A stretch of 15,086 bases of DNA from assembly GCA_900556555.1 (NCBI GenBank), contig USPF01000052.1:1-15086 (forward strand). Reading direction: 5' to 3'. Under the pieces are notes generated by a model. The model worked only from the letters and a program-made list of their open reading frames with translations, was not told the DNA's origin and ran no database searches. This stretch comes from an uncultured Blautia sp. Lineage in GTDB: Bacteria > Bacillota > Clostridia > Lachnospirales > Lachnospiraceae. Of this stretch, positions 7,262-14,830 are shown one piece after another. The position numbers and the translations under genes were made by a program. How positions within the stretch are numbered: position 1 is the first letter of the stretch; each line of letters opens with the position of its first letter.

Positions 7262-8064
7262 GAAAAATACGCAATTTGGGAAAACATATTTTTTTGATAC
7301 TATTTTCGTTCATTTGTATATTTCCATTTTACTGGATGATTGTAAGTGCTACAAATGAGTCAAAAGATATTACGATGGGGAAATTATCTTTCGGAAGTGC
7401 GTTGATGAAGAATATAGGCAATGCCTTTGCGAATACAGACATTGTACATGCATTTTTGAATTCGGCATTTTTGGCGATTGTAATTACTGTATTATCACTT
7501 TTAATTTGTTCCGTTGCGGGATATGCTTTTGTAATTTATTCAGACAAGAGTAAAAATATTTTATTTATGGCACTGATTGCTTCGATGATGGTTCCGTTTG
7601 CTGCCAAAATTATACCAATGTTTCGAATGTTTTCAAATTTGGGATTGCTGAATTCGTTTAGCGCAATTATACTTCCGGCAATTGGTACACCGTTTTTGGT
7701 ATTTTTCTTTAAGCAAAACACACATGCATTTCCAGTAGAAACAATACAGGCGGCAAGAGTGGATGGACTTGGTGAGTATGGTATATTTTTTCGCATATAT
7801 ATGCCAATGATGAAATCTACCTATGCAGCCGCGGGGATTTTTGCTTTTATGGCGAGCTGGAATAATTATATGTGGCCTTTGATTGCGTTACAGAGTAACG
7901 ATAAATTTACACTGCCTCTTGCAGTATCTAATCTGGCGGCAGGTTTTACGCCAGACTATGGCATGGTTATGGTCGGAATTATTATCTCCACAATTCCAAC
8001 GATACTTGTATTTTTCCTGTTGCAGAAAGCGTTTGTAGAAGGAATGGTAGGATCAGTAAAATAA
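7258..8064 (+). CDS. Sugar ABC transporter permease, MalG/UgpE type (operon 2)
   Basis: This is the second channel subunit of the operon 2 importer. The 268 residues have about six membrane segments (near 10-31, 66-94, 102-124, 133-152, 189-210, 235-256). The EAA-type loop is IQAARVDGLGEYGIFF from 163, with a Gln in place of the usual Glu. WNNYMWPL (201-208) and the C-terminal FVEGMVGSVK are normal for MalG-like proteins. The start overlaps the preceding stop (ATGA). No ATPase gene follows; the next gene is the regulator, after 81 nt with its own promoter. Confidence 0.93.
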   Translation: MRKIRNLGKHIFLILFSFICIFPFYWMIVSATNESKDITMGKLSFGSALMKNIGNAFANTDIVHAFLNSAFLAIVITVLSLLICSVAGYAFVIYSDKSKNILFMALIASMMVPFAAKIIPMFRMFSNLGLLNSFSAIILPAIGTPFLVFFFKQNTHAFPVETIQAARVDGLGEYGIFFRIYMPMMKSTYAAAGIFAFMASWNNYMWPLIALQSNDKFTLPLAVSNLAAGFTPDYGMVMVGIIISTIPTILVFFLLQKAFVEGMVGSVK

Positions 8065-8080
8065 ATATACCTGTCTTTTA

Positions 8081-8109
8081 TTGACTTTTATTATAAATTA
8101 GAGGATAAT
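8081..8109 (+). promoter_or_regulatory. Internal sigma-A promoter of lacI-GH42-esterase
   Basis: TTGACT (8081-8086) and GATAAT (8104-8109) are separated by the ideal 17 nt. No terminator is visible after the permease gene, so the regulator and the two enzymes can be transcribed both from here and by read-through from the operon 2 promoter. Confidence 0.7.
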
Positions 8110-8110
8110 T

Positions 8111-8134
8111 TTTATAAAAATTTATAAATATTTA
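8111..8134 (+). promoter_or_regulatory. Candidate autoregulatory operator at the lacI promoter
   Basis: TTTATAAA occurs at 8111-8118 and again at 8121-8128, one helical turn apart. The second copy runs into the perfect palindrome TAAATATTTA (8125-8134). The 14-mer TTTATAAATATTTA at 8121-8134 is identical to 4868-4881 at the operon 2 promoter. It lies just after the -10 box, where a repressor would act. The A/T-rich background lowers certainty. Confidence 0.45.
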
Positions 8135-8145
8135 GGCGGTAAAAG

Positions 8146-9174
8146 ATGAAAGTAAAAGAATTAGCAGAAATATTAGAGTTATCACCGGCAACAGTATCCT
8201 TAGTGTTGAATAATCGACCAGGTATAAGTGAAGCTACGAGAAAGAAAGTGAAAGATGCGGTTATAGAATTAGGTTGTGAAGATATGATGAATATAAAAGA
8301 GAAAAAGAAAAAAACTCTTTTATTTGTAGTTTATAGAAAAAATGCAACTGATGATAAATTTCAACGTTTTTCACAACTTTTTTCAGAAATTATAGAAGGA
8401 GTAGAAAGTCAGGCAAAATTAAAAAATTTTCAGCTGATGCTTTCTTATGTAAATGATCTGTCTCTTCAAGAAGAAATTGTGCGTATTCAGAATATCAATT
8501 TGGATGGGATTCTGTTGCTTGCAACGGAGATGAGGGATTCACAGCTGAATGCTTTTTTCGAACTGGGAATCCCTGTTGTGGTACTAGATAAATATATGTG
8601 GGAGAAACCATATGATTGTGTGACAATCAATAATGAATTGGGTGTTTATGAAGCTATTTCTTATTTGAAAGAAATGGGGCATAAAGATATAGGATATCTG
8701 CATGTTGTACATAATGCAAATAACTTTTTAGACAGGTATTTTGGGTTCCTTACGGCTGTGCAAAAGCTTGAAATACCGTTTCAAAAGAAGTTTTTAGTGG
8801 AACTGAATACGAGTGGTGGTGAAGTCCTGCAGATGGAGACTTTTCAAGCATTTCAGAAAATGAAAGAAATGCCGACTGCCTTTTTTGCTGATAATGATAT
8901 TTTGGCAATTTATGCAATGCAATCACTGCAAAGACTTGGATACAGAATACCTGAAGATATATCCATTATTGGATTTGATAACATGGCATTATCAGAAATA
9001 TTGGAACCGGCATTGACAACGATTCAGGTTCAGAAACGCAAAATGGGAATAGCGGCGTTAAACCTTCTGATTTCTAAAATGGAAGAAGAGGAAAATGAAG
9101 GAGAAAGCGTCAAGATAGAAGTATCCACTTCGTTGATTGTCAGAGAAAGTGTAAGACAATTGAAACAGGAGTGA
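8146..9174 (+). CDS. LacI-family transcriptional regulator
   Basis: Probably the sugar-responsive repressor of operon 2. The 342-residue protein has an N-terminal helix-turn-helix (about 3-24, with SPATVSLVLNNRPGIS at 13-28) and a periplasmic-binding-protein-like effector domain (about 57-340). The latter ends with the family segment IIGFDNMALSEILEPALTTI. The linker between them is odd. After ELGC there is a lysine-rich run, EDMMNIKEKKKK, instead of the usual YxPNxxARxLxxx hinge helix, so the Leu that normally wedges into a central CpG is missing. The candidate operators have A/T-rich centres without CpG, which agrees. A weak ribosome binding site (AGGCGG, 8134-8139) overlaps the operator end. 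The inducer is unknown, probably the imported sugar or its breakdown product. Confidence 0.9.
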   Translation: MKVKELAEILELSPATVSLVLNNRPGISEATRKKVKDAVIELGCEDMMNIKEKKKKTLLFVVYRKNATDDKFQRFSQLFSEIIEGVESQAKLKNFQLMLSYVNDLSLQEEIVRIQNINLDGILLLATEMRDSQLNAFFELGIPVVVLDKYMWEKPYDCVTINNELGVYEAISYLKEMGHKDIGYLHVVHNANNFLDRYFGFLTAVQKLEIPFQKKFLVELNTSGGEVLQMETFQAFQKMKEMPTAFFADNDILAIYAMQSLQRLGYRIPEDISIIGFDNMALSEILEPALTTIQVQKRKMGIAALNLLISKMEEEENEGESVKIEVSTSLIVRESVRQLKQE

Positions 9175-9178
9175 AAAA

Positions 9179-11194
9179 ATGAAAATGAACAGCAAAGCGC
9201 CATTTATATTATATGGTGGGGATTATAATCCAGATCAATGGGATGATGAAACCATTGAAAGAGATATGGAATATTTTCGGAAGGCAGGTGTGAATCTGGT
9301 TACGCTTCCAGTTTTTTCATGGGCAAAATTAGAACCGGAGGAAGGGAGATATGAATTTGAATGGTTAGATAAGATTATGGAAACATTGTTAAAAAATCAT
9401 ATCAATGTATTTTTATCAACTCCAACGGTGGCTCAACCAGCATGGCTTTCAAAAAAATATCCAGAAGTATTGCCGACAGATATTTCAGGAAGGAAGAGAA
9501 CTCATGGGATGAGAGTGTTCTTTTGTGTGAATAGCGAAAAGTACAGAGAACGGGCAGCGGCAATTGCAAAAGAAATGGCAATTCGTTATAAAGATTATCC
9601 TGGACTTCTTGGTTGGCATGTTGCTAATGAATATGGGACATATTGTTACTGTGAGAATTGTCAAAAGAAATTCAGAGAATGGCTAAAAGAGAGGTATCAG
9701 ACCACAGAAAATTTAAATAAGAAATGGAATACCTCTTTTTGGGGAAGAACGATTTATGATTTTGATGAAATATATCTTCCTACTGAGTTGAATGATGATT
9801 ATCGATTTTTTCCAGCAGCCCAACTTGATTATATGCGATTTGTAACCGATTCTACAAAATCGTGCTTTTTAAATGAAGCTAACATTCTGCGTAAATATAC
9901 ACCGGATATTCCTGTGTTCAGCAACATTTCAGGGTTTATCAAAAAGTTAAATCAGTTTGAATTAACAGAGGTTATGGATGTAGTGGCATGGGATAACTAT
10001 CCGTCGCCAAAAGATGATCCAAGTTTTCCGGCGATGAAACATGACATAATGCGAGCAATGAAAGATGGGGAATCTTACGTAATAGCAGAACAGTCGCCAA
10101 ATCAGCAGAATTGGCAGCCATATAATAAAGTGAAACGTCCAGGGGAAGTGCGTACGATAGCTTTTCAAGGGATTGGACATGGTGCCGATACATGCTTGTT
10201 TTTTCAAATGCGTCAATCAATTGGGGGACAAGAAAAGTTTCATGGAGCAATGATATCGCATGCAGATAGAGAGGATACAAAGACATTTCAAGAGATGAAA
10301 CAATTAGGAGCTGAATTGAAAAAACTTGGAAATAGATGCTTAGAGGCCAAAGTGAATTCAGAGGTGGGAATACTCTTTGACTGGGATAACTGGTGGGCAT
10401 TGGAGTTGGCAAGTGGACCTACACAGGATATGGATTATTTAAAACAAGTACATCATTTTTACCGAGCTTTATATGAGAATAATATTTCAACAGATATTCT
10501 GAAAGTAACTGCGAATTACTCAAAATATAAAATTATTATAGTGCCATTGTTATACATGATAAAAGAAAATGTTGTCGAAAGACTAGAACAGTTTGTAGGT
10601 CAAGGTGGAACATTGATTATTACCTATATGAGTGGAATGGTAGATGAAAATGATAAATGTGTATTTGGCGCATATCCGGGGAAATTACGGAAGCTTACAG
10701 GGATCTGGGTTGAGGAAACCGATGCATTATATCCAGATGAAGAGAATCAGATGGTTGTGGAAAATTCTGAAAGTGTAAACAGTATCTACAAATGTGGGTT
10801 TTTGTGTGATCAAATTCATTTGGAAACAGCGGAAGCGCTAGCTGTTTACGGAAAGGATTTTTATCAAGGGAAACCGTGTTTGACAAAAAATAACTACCAG
10901 AAAGGAAGTGTGTACTATTTTGGAACATGTCCGGAAATACGGTTTTTGAAACACTTTATGAAAAAAATTTGTGAACAACAGAATGTATATCCTTATTTTC
11001 GAATCGATGGATGTGGAGAAATTTGTGTTCGGGAGGGAGAGCGTGGAAAGACGATCTTTCTGATCAATCATCAAGAGGAAGATATGGTGGTACATCTTGA
11101 TAAGGATAAGTATTGGGATATTTTAAATGAAGAGCAAGTGGAAGATATGTTGATTGTAGGTGGACGGAACGTAGTGGTTTTGAAACCCTTGTAA
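9179..11194 (+). CDS. GH42 beta-galactosidase / alpha-L-arabinopyranosidase
   Basis: A retaining glycoside hydrolase of family 42, cytoplasmic (no signal peptide), 671 residues, normal for the family. The N-terminal TIM barrel opens with YGGDYNPDQW (12-21). The acid/base is Glu151 in HVANEYG and the nucleophile is probably Glu304 in IAEQSP. The zinc-site cysteines of GH42 are present at 116, 156, 158 and 161. The trimerisation domain begins near 395 (VGILFDWDNWW), followed by a small C-terminal domain. AGGAG (9167-9171) lies within the end of lacI, 7 nt before the ATG. Family members act on beta-galactosides, and some on alpha-L-arabinopyranosides; motifs alone do not separate these. It should hydrolyse the sugar imported by operon 2. 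A bgaA/lacA-type name would be a guess. Confidence 0.93.
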   Translation: MKMNSKAPFILYGGDYNPDQWDDETIERDMEYFRKAGVNLVTLPVFSWAKLEPEEGRYEFEWLDKIMETLLKNHINVFLSTPTVAQPAWLSKKYPEVLPTDISGRKRTHGMRVFFCVNSEKYRERAAAIAKEMAIRYKDYPGLLGWHVANEYGTYCYCENCQKKFREWLKERYQTTENLNKKWNTSFWGRTIYDFDEIYLPTELNDDYRFFPAAQLDYMRFVTDSTKSCFLNEANILRKYTPDIPVFSNISGFIKKLNQFELTEVMDVVAWDNYPSPKDDPSFPAMKHDIMRAMKDGESYVIAEQSPNQQNWQPYNKVKRPGEVRTIAFQGIGHGADTCLFFQMRQSIGGQEKFHGAMISHADREDTKTFQEMKQLGAELKKLGNRCLEAKVNSEVGILFDWDNWWALELASGPTQDMDYLKQVHHFYRALYENNISTDILKVTANYSKYKIIIVPLLYMIKENVVERLEQFVGQGGTLIITYMSGMVDENDKCVFGAYPGKLRKLTGIWVEETDALYPDEENQMVVENSESVNSIYKCGFLCDQIHLETAEALAVYGKDFYQGKPCLTKNNYQKGSVYYFGTCPEIRFLKHFMKKICEQQNVYPYFRIDGCGEICVREGERGKTIFLINHQEEDMVVHLDKDKYWDILNEEQVEDMLIVGGRNVVVLKPL

Positions 11195-11210
11195 GGAGAG
11201 AGGGAGGACT

Positions 11211-12368
11211 ATGAAGATATATGAGGAAGAGATTGGAAATATTTTAGAGACGGAAATACGGGAAAACCGTATTTCTGGTGCTCAGGCAGCATGCTTTTTG
11301 AATGGGGAAAAAGTAGTTCATAAATGTGCAGGGTATTCTTGTCTGGAAACAAAGAGAAGAACAGAAACAGACACGATTTACAGAATTTATTCTATGACAA
11401 AACCTGTAACTGCAGTTGCAGCAATGATTCTTAAAGAACGCGGGATATTGGATTTTGAAGAACCTGTCAGTAAATATTTTCCGGAGTATGAATATCTGAG
11501 AATTTGGGGGAAAAGTGGAAAGCAAAAAGTTTCATTGAAGATTAGAAATTTGTTGAATATGGATTCTGGAATTGTTTATCCTGGGCCTAAAAATGTGCAG
11601 AAAGAAATGGATAAAATTTTTGAGGATATGAAAAATGAGGATGGAATCGGACTTCGTTATACATTGCGGGAGGTTATACGAAGGATCGCAGAGTGCCCTC
11701 TTGCATTTTTTCCAGGAGCTGGGTGGCAGTATGGTTTGTCAGCAGATATTTTGGGAGGGATTATTCAGGAAATTTCACAAATGAGTCTTGGAGAATTTTT
11801 GAAAAAAGAAATATTTGTTCCCTTGGAAATGGAAGATACAGGTTTTTATGTACCAATAGAGAAACAGGAACGTTTTGCCGAATTATATCGAAGAACGGAA
11901 AGTGGACTTAAAGTAGAAAAAGAAAGATATCTGGGCTTGACACTGTGCCTAGAAAAACCTTCTTTTGAATCGGGAGGCGCAGGACTTGTATCTACATTAG
12001 AAGATTACAGTCATTTTGCTAATATGTTGGCAGGAGGGGGCTTGTGGAATCAGACAAGGATATTAAAACGAGAATCGATACAACAATTTACAAAAAATTG
12101 TCTGAGGGAAAATGTAAGAAAGATGGTGGGTTTTCCTCAAATGAAAGGATATGGATATGGAAATTTGATGAGATGTCTTGTGAATGAAAGTGAGATTCCG
12201 GGTAAAGGGAAGAAGGGGGAGTTTGGCTGGGATGGCTGGGCTGGACCTTATTTTATGGTGAATTTAGAACAAAAATTTACAATTCTATATTTTACACAGA
12301 TTAGTAATTATCAGGATTGGAGGATTATCTGGAAAATCAGAAACGTATTATATGATGCAATCCTATGA
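11211..12368 (+). CDS. Cytoplasmic serine esterase/hydrolase, class C beta-lactamase fold
   Basis: A member of the beta-lactamase/transpeptidase-like superfamily (COG1680 type), 385 residues. The nucleophile motif SxxK is SMTK, with Ser61 and Lys64. The second motif is a Tyr in WQYGLSADILG (Tyr174, YGL rather than YxN), and FGWDGWAG near 338-345 occupies the third-motif position. No signal peptide or membrane anchor is seen, so it is not a cell-wall or antibiotic-resistance enzyme. Its place 16 nt after the GH42 gene, with a strong GGGAGG ribosome binding site (11202-11206), suggests it removes an acyl or ester group from the imported glycoside. The substrate is inferred from context only. 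It could also be a peptidase-like hydrolase. Confidence 0.85.
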   Translation: MKIYEEEIGNILETEIRENRISGAQAACFLNGEKVVHKCAGYSCLETKRRTETDTIYRIYSMTKPVTAVAAMILKERGILDFEEPVSKYFPEYEYLRIWGKSGKQKVSLKIRNLLNMDSGIVYPGPKNVQKEMDKIFEDMKNEDGIGLRYTLREVIRRIAECPLAFFPGAGWQYGLSADILGGIIQEISQMSLGEFLKKEIFVPLEMEDTGFYVPIEKQERFAELYRRTESGLKVEKERYLGLTLCLEKPSFESGGAGLVSTLEDYSHFANMLAGGGLWNQTRILKRESIQQFTKNCLRENVRKMVGFPQMKGYGYGNLMRCLVNESEIPGKGKKGEFGWDGWAGPYFMVNLEQKFTILYFTQISNYQDWRIIWKIRNVLYDAIL

Positions 12369-12586
12369 AGCAAATAGTTTCGTCTTAAAAAATTTTTTCG
12401 TGTACCAATATTCTTTGGATAGTTCCAAACTGATTTAGGAGAAAATGCCTAGTAAATATTAAAAAAGACAAAAAAAGTATACAAAATAAATAAAAAATAC
12501 CACTATTAAGTGTAATGTAGTTATGGATATAATGAAAATAAAGGGACAAAGGTTAAAAATTATGTTTCTAAAGGGAGGATAGAAAT
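12369..12586 (+). promoter_or_regulatory. Operon 3 promoter region with shared GTATAC-N18-CACTA element
   Basis: This 218-nt spacer has no clear terminator for operon 2. It holds an A6T6 palindrome (12387-12398), a small inverted repeat TTTGGA-N4-TCCAAA (12414-12429), and the element GTATAC (12477-12482) plus CACTA (12501-12505), 18 nt apart as before operon 1. A consensus -10 TATAAT (12528-12533) follows, with only a weak -35 (TTAAGT, 12506-12511, spacer 16). The leader ends in the ribosome binding site AAGGGAGGAT (12571-12580). The layout suggests an activator-controlled promoter shared with operon 1. Confidence 0.55.
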
Positions 12587-14125
12587 GTGGAGAAGCTTAA
12601 CTATCAAGATTCAGTAGAGCAGTGGGGGCTTTGGGAAATTGAGATTCCCGGACCTTCCACAGGAAACCCGTTTATAGAACAGACAGTAAAAGCAGTGATA
12701 TCCGGGGAAAATGAGACAAAAGAAATCGATGGATTTTACGATGGAAAGGGGCGCTATAAGATACGCTTTATGCCGTCGTTTCAAGGTGAATATCAGTTTC
12801 ATGTCACCAGTAGTTTTCAAAAGACTGCAGAAGGAAAATTTCGTGTAACAGAGCCGTCTGAGAATAATCACGGGCCGGTTCGGGTGGCCGGAACCTGGCA
12901 TTTTGCGTATGAAGATGGAACGCCGTATTATTCTGTAGGGACGACCTGCTATGTGTGGGAACTGCAGTCGGATGAACGGATTCGGGAAACATTGGATAAT
13001 CTGAAAGCTGCCAGATTCAATAAAATCCGTTTTTGTATTTTTCCAAAACACTATGCTTACAATTTTAAAGATCCGAGAAGTTTTCCGTATGAAGGAACAC
13101 CGATGGATTCCAGTGTGCTGACAGAGGAGAATTTTGGGACATATACAGAGGAGTCTGAAGGGAATCGCTGGGATTTTCACAGATTCAATCCTGAACATTT
13201 CCGGCATATCGAAGAGTGTATCGTAAAACTGCAGAAGCTGGGGATTGAAGCCGATATTATCGTAATGCATCCATATGACAGATGGGGATTTTCCTGTATG
13301 AGCAGGGAAGAAGATGACTTGTACTGGAATTATGTTGTCGCCAGATTTTCTGCGTATCGCAATGTGTGGTGGTCACTGGCGAATGAATATGATCTGATGA
13401 AGCATAAGACATTGGAGGACTGGGAGAGATGTGCCCGGATTTTGTGTGAAAAAGATCCGTACAATCATTTGCGTTCCATCCACAACTGTCATGGATTTTA
13501 CGATTATAACAGACCGTGGATCACACACTGCAGCATCCAGAGGCAGGAGCCGTATTTAAGTGCAGAGTATGTGACGAAGTGGCGGGAAACCTATAAAAAG
13601 CCCGTAGTTCTGGATGAAATCTGTTATGAAGGAAATTTGCAGTTTGGATGGGGAAATATCAGTGGAAAAGAATTGCTTCGAAGATTCTGGGAGGCATCCT
13701 GCAGAGGCGGTTATGCAGGACATGGAGAAACGCTGTTGGATCTGACAGAAGATGAGAAGGTATTGTGGTGGTCTCATGGAGGAACGCTCAAAGGAGAGAG
13801 CTGGAAGCGCTTTGGCTTTCTTTATGATATATTGTGTGAGACTCCGGGACACGGGCTTGCACCGTATGATCTGAAATGGGATTGTGTATGTGGTGTACCG
13901 GAAACAGACTGGAATAAAAAAGTAAAAAGCTATTATCTCATTTATTATGGATTTACCTGTCCGATATTCAAAGAATTTGATTTTGATGATACGACAGAGT
14001 TTGAGATTGAGGTCATTGATACATGGAATATGACGATTGAAAAGCAGGGAACAGGAAAAGGAAAATTCCGTGTTATGCTACCGGGGCATGAGTATATGGC
14101 TATCCGTTTGAGAGCAAAGGAGTGA
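12587..14125 (+). CDS. DUF5060/DUF4038/DUF5605-type glycoside hydrolase
   Basis: A cytoplasmic TIM-barrel glycosidase of the family annotated with DUF5060, DUF4038 (apiosidase-like) and DUF5605. The 512 residues contain an N-terminal beta-sandwich (about 5-90, with FYDGKGRYKIRFMPSFQGEY), a barrel (about 100-420) and a C-terminal beta domain (about 430-510). Candidate catalytic residues are Glu267 in WWSLANEYD (acid/base) and Glu344 in VVLDEICYEG (nucleophile). No signal peptide is present. The start is GTG 12587, 8 nt after GGAGG; an out-of-frame ATG at 12585 overlaps it, and no in-frame ATG exists before residue 62. Known DUF4038 relatives include apiosidases of GH140, but substrate here is not established. 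AAAGGAG at its 3' end serves the next gene. Confidence 0.82.
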   Translation: MEKLNYQDSVEQWGLWEIEIPGPSTGNPFIEQTVKAVISGENETKEIDGFYDGKGRYKIRFMPSFQGEYQFHVTSSFQKTAEGKFRVTEPSENNHGPVRVAGTWHFAYEDGTPYYSVGTTCYVWELQSDERIRETLDNLKAARFNKIRFCIFPKHYAYNFKDPRSFPYEGTPMDSSVLTEENFGTYTEESEGNRWDFHRFNPEHFRHIEECIVKLQKLGIEADIIVMHPYDRWGFSCMSREEDDLYWNYVVARFSAYRNVWWSLANEYDLMKHKTLEDWERCARILCEKDPYNHLRSIHNCHGFYDYNRPWITHCSIQRQEPYLSAEYVTKWRETYKKPVVLDEICYEGNLQFGWGNISGKELLRRFWEASCRGGYAGHGETLLDLTEDEKVLWWSHGGTLKGESWKRFGFLYDILCETPGHGLAPYDLKWDCVCGVPETDWNKKVKSYYLIYYGFTCPIFKEFDFDDTTEFEIEVIDTWNMTIEKQGTGKGKFRVMLPGHEYMAIRLRAKE

Positions 14126-14131
14126 CAGAAT

Positions 14132-14830
14132 ATGAAAGTAGGAATCGTATATACAAGTACAACACCGGAACTGATTGAGACGGTGAATACAGAATTAAAC
14201 AGACAGCTGGGGGGAGAGGCAGAATTTTTCAATTATGAAGATCCTTCCATCCTGGCAGAGGTAAGGGATGCGGGATTTGTGACAGCGGGTGCGGCTGCAA
14301 GACTGGTGACGATGTTTATGCAGGCGATACAGGATAAAGCGGAGGTTGTTTTAAACTGTTGTTCTTCTGTAGGAGAAGTCGCAGATGCAGCGGTTTCTAT
14401 CGGAAAATTTACAGGAGTACCGATCGTCCGGATTGACGAAGAGATGTGTCGGGAAGCAGTGCGTCTTGGTGCAAGGATCGGGGTATTGGCAACACTTCCG
14501 ACGACGTTGGAGCCAACCAAACATACGATTGAGAGAGTGGCCAGAGAACTTGGAAAACAGGTGACTTTGGTAGATGGCCTGGTAGAGGGAGCATTTGGTG
14601 TGGATCAGGAGCAGTTCAAAGCATTGCTTGGCAAAACAGCAGAACAGATCCGTGATCAGGTAGATGTGATTCTTTTGAGTCAGGGATCTATGGCTTATGC
14701 AGAAACGTTCTTAAGCGAAACATATGGAATTCCGGTTGTGTCCAGTCCGCGATTTGGCGCAGCAGCAGTTCGAAGTGCGTTGGAGGAAAAAGGATATCGG
14801 TTTGAGAGACAGGGGGAGATGGGATGCTGA
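14132..14830 (+). CDS. Asp/Glu/hydantoin racemase superfamily protein
   Basis: A 232-residue soluble protein of the Asp/Glu/hydantoin racemase fold: two similar lobes, each expected to give one catalytic residue. The first Cys is present in LNCCSSVGEV (Cys76/Cys77). The PTTLEPT segment (123-129) follows IGVLAT. The position of the second Cys holds LLSQGSMAYAE (181-191), where usual racemases have a Cys. From memory, a subfamily has NACSSVGE and LAQASMA here, so this may be a family trait rather than damage. Two-base racemase chemistry is therefore doubtful; an isomerase or epimerase acting on a sugar-derived acid is possible. It starts 6 nt after the glycosidase stop with AAAGGAG (14116-14122), and its TGA overlaps the next ATG, so it is embedded in the glycosidase operon. 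Confidence 0.8.
   Translation: MKVGIVYTSTTPELIETVNTELNRQLGGEAEFFNYEDPSILAEVRDAGFVTAGAAARLVTMFMQAIQDKAEVVLNCCSSVGEVADAAVSIGKFTGVPIVRIDEEMCREAVRLGARIGVLATLPTTLEPTKHTIERVARELGKQVTLVDGLVEGAFGVDQEQFKALLGKTAEQIRDQVDVILLSQGSMAYAETFLSETYGIPVVSSPRFGAAAVRSALEEKGYRFERQGEMGC

Noticed and set aside
9972..10412. Minus-strand open frame of 146 codons
   Set aside because: It lies inside the GH42 gene around the nucleophile region; no ribosome binding site or domain supports it.
12414..12429. Small inverted repeat TTTGGA-N4-TCCAAA as a terminator of operon 2
   Set aside because: The stem is only 6 bp and no T run follows. It is noted in the spacer entry but not called a terminator.
12611..13270. Minus-strand open frame of 219 codons
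   Set aside because: It lies opposite the DUF4038-type glycosidase and encodes low-complexity Ile/Arg/Cys-rich protein with no recognisable fold.
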